Translations under genes and position numbers: made by a program
The notes under the pieces: model-generated
The model's database searches: none
What the model was told of the DNA's origin: nothing
The model's input: only the letters and a program-made list of their open reading frames with translations
NCBI GenBank assembly: GCA_964628385.1
Contig: CAZVOD010000044.1
Location: forward strand, 1 to 36,578
Direction: 5' to 3'
DNA: 36,578 nucleotides
DNA from: JANQPA01 sp964628385
GTDB taxonomy: Bacteria; Bacteroidota; Bacteroidia; Chitinophagales; Saprospiraceae
Shown here: in pieces, positions 34,207 through 36,578 of the stretch
Layout: each line of letters opens with the position of its first letter
How positions within the stretch are numbered: position 1 is the first letter of the stretch

Positions 34207-34447
34207 GGCAGTAGTTGATTGTATTAACTTTATGTGATGATTGTTGTGTAAAATTAATCCAATTCATAGCCTCATATGACGGAATTCGTTAAACCGCAGA
34301 GTTTGTGGGGTAAATGGTGAAAAATGAACGGTATTGGAAGTCCCATTTCCTAATTTTTCTGGGAATAGATCAGAAAAATGGAAAAAAATCAAAGCTGCCT
34401 GTAACAATTCTATTTTTCTAAAGACTAACCCAACAAAAAGATTGACG

Positions 34448-34780
34448 ATGAATATTATACTTAAAAAGATTCGTAGTGTTTTTGCCTGTCAAAAAACGCC
34501 ACTTTCAAAATACCATGAGTTGACTTCTCAAAAGCTGGAAAGTATCAGAGATCGGGCTAGCAAGGATATTCTCATTCTTTCTTTAATACCAGTAATTGCC
34601 ATTGGCGCCCTGATTGCCCTTAACTTATTTTTGGATAAAGAGGTAGATTTTATTCTTTACTGGGCGGTTATTTTTCCACCACATATTGCTCTGATCGAAC
34701 AGGCCATAAGGAAGAGAAGAAAAGCCAAAGCAACTGGAGCCAGATCTGGATTTACCGAAGCATCCCAAAGGCAAGGGTAA
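34448..34780 (+). CDS. Small two-helix membrane protein running into a sigma-factor remnant
   Basis: The protein is 110 residues from ATG 34448; the frame is open upstream but the first in-frame start there is a TTG. A charged N-terminal helix (KYHELTSQKLESIRDRASKD) precedes two membrane segments (about 42-60 and 66-85) and a basic stretch IRKRRKAKA. From about 34710 the coding potential shifts to the next frame, which encodes sigma region 4, so the last 20 residues here (TGARSGFTEASQRQG) are probably out-of-frame translation. It may be a decayed partner protein of the sigma module. Function unknown. Confidence 0.45.
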   Translation: MNIILKKIRSVFACQKTPLSKYHELTSQKLESIRDRASKDILILSLIPVIAIGALIALNLFLDKEVDFILYWAVIFPPHIALIEQAIRKRRKAKATGARSGFTEASQRQG

Positions 34781-34970
34781 AGAGCTGCTGGAATTGATCC
34801 TCAAGCAGCTCAACCCTATTGACCGGACGCTGATTATTTTATTGATAGAAGGATATAAGCAAACGGAAATAGCGGAAATACTAGGTATTAGTGCTGAAAA
34901 TGTGCGCACTAAATTATTTCGCATCAGAAAAAAACTACAAGAAAATGGAATTGAAGGATATCTGGTCTAA
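34710..34970 (+). pseudogene. C-terminal remnant of an ECF-type sigma factor
   Basis: This frame reads KQLEPDLDLPKHPKGKGKEL, then ILKQLNPIDRTLIILLIEGY, KQTEIAEILGISAENVRTKL and FRIRKKLQENGIEGYLV before the TAA. That is sigma region 4 with its helix-turn-helix, in the form common in Bacteroidota ECF factors. Region 2 and a start codon are missing; an in-frame TAA stands at 34707-34709. The N-terminal half has been lost or replaced by the preceding open frame. Confidence 0.6.
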
Positions 34971-35276
34971 ATAAAATTGGGAAGAATCAGAGTTTGACTA
35001 CCGTTCTGATGTGTTGTTGTCTGATATAAAAGCAAAGTCAAAAAGTCAGATAGAGCAATTATTACGCATTCAATGGCGGGCTTTTTTATGGGATTTATTA
35101 TTAGTGGCAACTCTTTAGCCAGGCTTTTCACAGAACCATTTGCCCTTGGCATTCTGATAACTCTCCTGATAGTGATGGCCTTATTTGGTTATCGATTTGC
35201 CAAACTATTTTCTCGAAAAAAATGCAGCACTTTGATCAAAGAGCTGGAACAACAGCTGGAATATCTAGAACAGTAA
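34945..35276 (+). pseudogene. Broken sigma-partner membrane protein
   Basis: The ATG at 34945 overlaps the end of the sigma remnant, as is usual for this gene pair. It reads MELKDIWSK, TAA (34972-34974), then in the same frame NWEESEFDYRSDVLLSDIKA, KSKSQIEQLLRIQWRAFLWD and LLLVATL before TAG (35116). The following frame continues as ARLFTEPFALGILITLLIVM with a second helix and KELEQQLEYLEQ to TAA 35276. One nonsense and one single-base frameshift (332 bp instead of 333) restore a protein of about 110 residues with two helices. The second half alone could be translated from ATG 35073 (67 residues). Confidence 0.6.
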
Positions 35277-35280
35277 AACC

Positions 35281-36136
35281 CTATTTTTCCTGCATGATCT
35301 GTACGCCGGACCAATCTTCCAGCACCCCTACAGATTTGTTATTCATAGCTTTATCCAGGAACAAACGGGCTGTCACATCCTGCGGATTGGCATCTACAAT
35401 TTCCTTAAGCAGTTCTACCGCTTTGATAAAGTTTTTTTCAAAATAATACATTAATGCCTGTTCAAATCGAGTCAGCGTTTTGGACTTGAGGCTTCTGATC
35501 TCTTCAGGATCACCGTCAAAACACTCATAGATACCGATAGGGACCTGTTTACCTTTCATGACTACTTTTCCAAGGTATCGGTAGTTGAATTTCGATGGGT
35601 TTTCCAGTTTGTCCAGACTATTTTCACTAAATAAAATACGCGTTCCGTAGTACTTATTCAGGTTTTCTATCCTGGAGGCAGTATTAACAGAGTCGGCTAT
35701 GGTTGTAGCATCCATGCGCTTCAAATCACCGATAATGCCCATGATTAATTTTCCGGTATGAAAACCTATGCCCAGGTGAATTTCAGGGCAGCCCTTTTTA
35801 GCCCTTTCTTTGTTGTAATCGATCAGATATCGCTGAGTTTCGATGGCGGCGTGCAGGGCATCATCTAGCTTTTGGGAAAAAATAGCCATATTACCATCTC
35901 CGAGATATTGATTGATAAATCCGTTATTGCGGGTGATAATAGGATCTATTCTTTGGTTGTAGCTCATCACAAACCGGAAGTTCTACTCCGGGGTTTTACC
36001 AGGTAATCATTGGCGCCCATCCTCAAACTTTGCACCAGGTCATTCACCTGATTTTTTGGCGTCACCATTATCACAGGAAGTTCTGATGGCAGGTGCCTTT
36101 TCCTTATTCTCTGGCATACCTCATCACCTGAGAGCG
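35281..36136 (-). pseudogene. Receiver-adenylate/guanylate cyclase gene with internal deletion
   Basis: The 5' part (about 36136-35990) encodes the end of a receiver domain: LSGDEVCQRIRKRHLPSELP, VIMVTPKNQVNDLVQSLRMG, ANDYLVKP. The 3' part (from about 35997) encodes TPE, TAG (35983-35985, from GAG), NFRFVMSYNQRIDPIITRNN, GFINQYLGDGNMAIF and the rest of a class III cyclase domain with MGIIGDLKRMDATTIADSVN, then a TPR-like tail. The joint at AAAACCCCGGAG fuses the two out of frame. The roughly 80-100 codons expected between them, including the first metal Asp (SDIRG), are gone. A 229-residue frame from GTG 35970 or ATG 35967 remains open but should be inactive. Confidence 0.7.
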
Positions 36137-36167
36137 ATGTAGAATAGTTTTCGCATAATTATATCTT

Positions 36168-36277
36168 TAGACTTATCTGGCCGCTATCAAAATAAGACTA
36201 GTACCGGCTAATAGCTTATTATACTTATTTTATAGAAATTACTACTCTGTAACAAAAATAAACTTTAATACGTTATT
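36168..36277 (+). mobile_element. Probable left end of an IS630-family element
   Basis: The cyclase homology stops at about 36136, and the transposase starts at 36278, so the IS left end lies between. TAGACTTATCTGG at 36168-36180 is the likeliest end: it starts with TA and shares 10 of 13 bases with the TAGACTTGTTTCG ends of the small repeats. The right end is outside the window, so this cannot be confirmed here. Confidence 0.35.
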
Positions 36278-36578
36278 ATGCCCAAAAGAGGGTATATGAA
36301 AAAGCAACATGTTTCATTGACATCAGAAGACCGAGTTCAGCTAGAGAGACTTTTATCTAAAGGTAGCCTAAAGGTACGTGTCCAAAAACGTGCATTAGCA
36401 TTAGAGCTTTTAGATAAAGGCATGACCTATCAAGATGTTAGTAGTCACCTTGGGATTAGCCACATTAGCTTAAGCAAATGGGCTAAAGGCTACAAAGCAG
36501 AGGGTTTATCGATGCTTTACGATAAACCACGTCCTGGTCGGCCAGTAGGATTAAGCGGCGAAGAACGGGCTAAAGTAA
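36278..36578 (+). CDS. IS630-family transposase, N-terminal part
   Basis: This gene runs off the window after 100 codons. It starts at ATG 36278 (MPKRGYMKKQHVSL) or ATG 36296. The visible part is a Tc1/mariner-type paired helix-turn-helix: MTYQDVSSHLGISHISLSKW, followed by the GRPVGLSGEERAKV linker with the GRP motif that precedes the DDE catalytic domain. The DDE residues lie beyond the window. IS630 elements insert at TA. The neighbouring cyclase gene is truncated and deleted beside it, which fits IS-linked rearrangement. Confidence 0.82.
   Translation, partial: MPKRGYMKKQHVSLTSEDRVQLERLLSKGSLKVRVQKRALALELLDKGMTYQDVSSHLGISHISLSKWAKGYKAEGLSMLYDKPRPGRPVGLSGEERAKV

Overview
The window looks like a chromosomal segment of a Bacteroidota bacterium, probably of the Cytophagia/Saprospiria kind. 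The evidence is a type IX secretion (T9SS) C-terminal sorting domain on a YCF48-repeat protein, an LruC-domain lipoprotein, DUF4221- and DUF2490-type proteins, a HisKA_2-type two-component pair, TAnnTTTG promoter boxes and almost no Shine-Dalgarno sequences. No rRNA, tRNA, CRISPR array or phage module was seen. A genus cannot be named from what is visible.

Layout. 1-5.1 kb: an AT-rich secreted protein of unknown function, a cyclophilin, a DUF2306 membrane protein and the YCF48/T9SS protein. 5.1-7.9 kb: a TPR sensor kinase and a LuxR-type regulator, probably in one operon with the YCF48 gene. 8.2-12.1 kb: formate-tetrahydrofolate ligase, a peroxiredoxin remnant, TruC pseudouridine synthase and a DUF4221-like lipoprotein. 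12.4-16 kb: a small secreted protein, a GH109-like oxidoreductase/glycosidase and a hexosamine-kinase-like phosphotransferase (a plausible amino-sugar salvage unit), then a membrane-anchored protein. 16.2-18.9 kb: RluF and a DEAD-box RNA helicase. 18.9-25.2 kb: repeat-rich spacers, a DUF2490 protein, inorganic pyrophosphatase, a lipocalin-like protein, a PHP phosphoesterase, a serine hydrolase and small proteins. 25.2-29.2 kb: acetoacetyl-CoA synthetase and an OPT transporter. 29.2-32.1 kb: a DinB-like protein and a degraded Rieske/ferric-reductase operon. 32.1-36.6 kb: the LruC lipoprotein, wreckage of a sigma factor and its partner membrane protein, a deleted receiver-adenylate cyclase gene, and the start of an IS630-family transposase that runs off the window.

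The most striking property is gene decay combined with small repeats. At least six accessory genes carry in-frame nonsense codons, frameshifts or internal deletions: the 31.7 kb mini-protein, the Rieske C-terminus, the 30 kb membrane protein, the sigma and partner module, the cyclase and a 20.3 kb lipoprotein. The large housekeeping genes are intact. Two families of short interspersed repeats occur in the spacers. One is a MITE-like element with 13-bp inverted ends (TAGACTTGTTTCG) bounded by TA, the target dinucleotide of IS630/mariner elements. The other is a GAGCGTG...CACGCTC palindrome. I found no clear new multi-gene system such as a defence or biosynthetic cluster. The repeats and the erosion pattern are the best leads.
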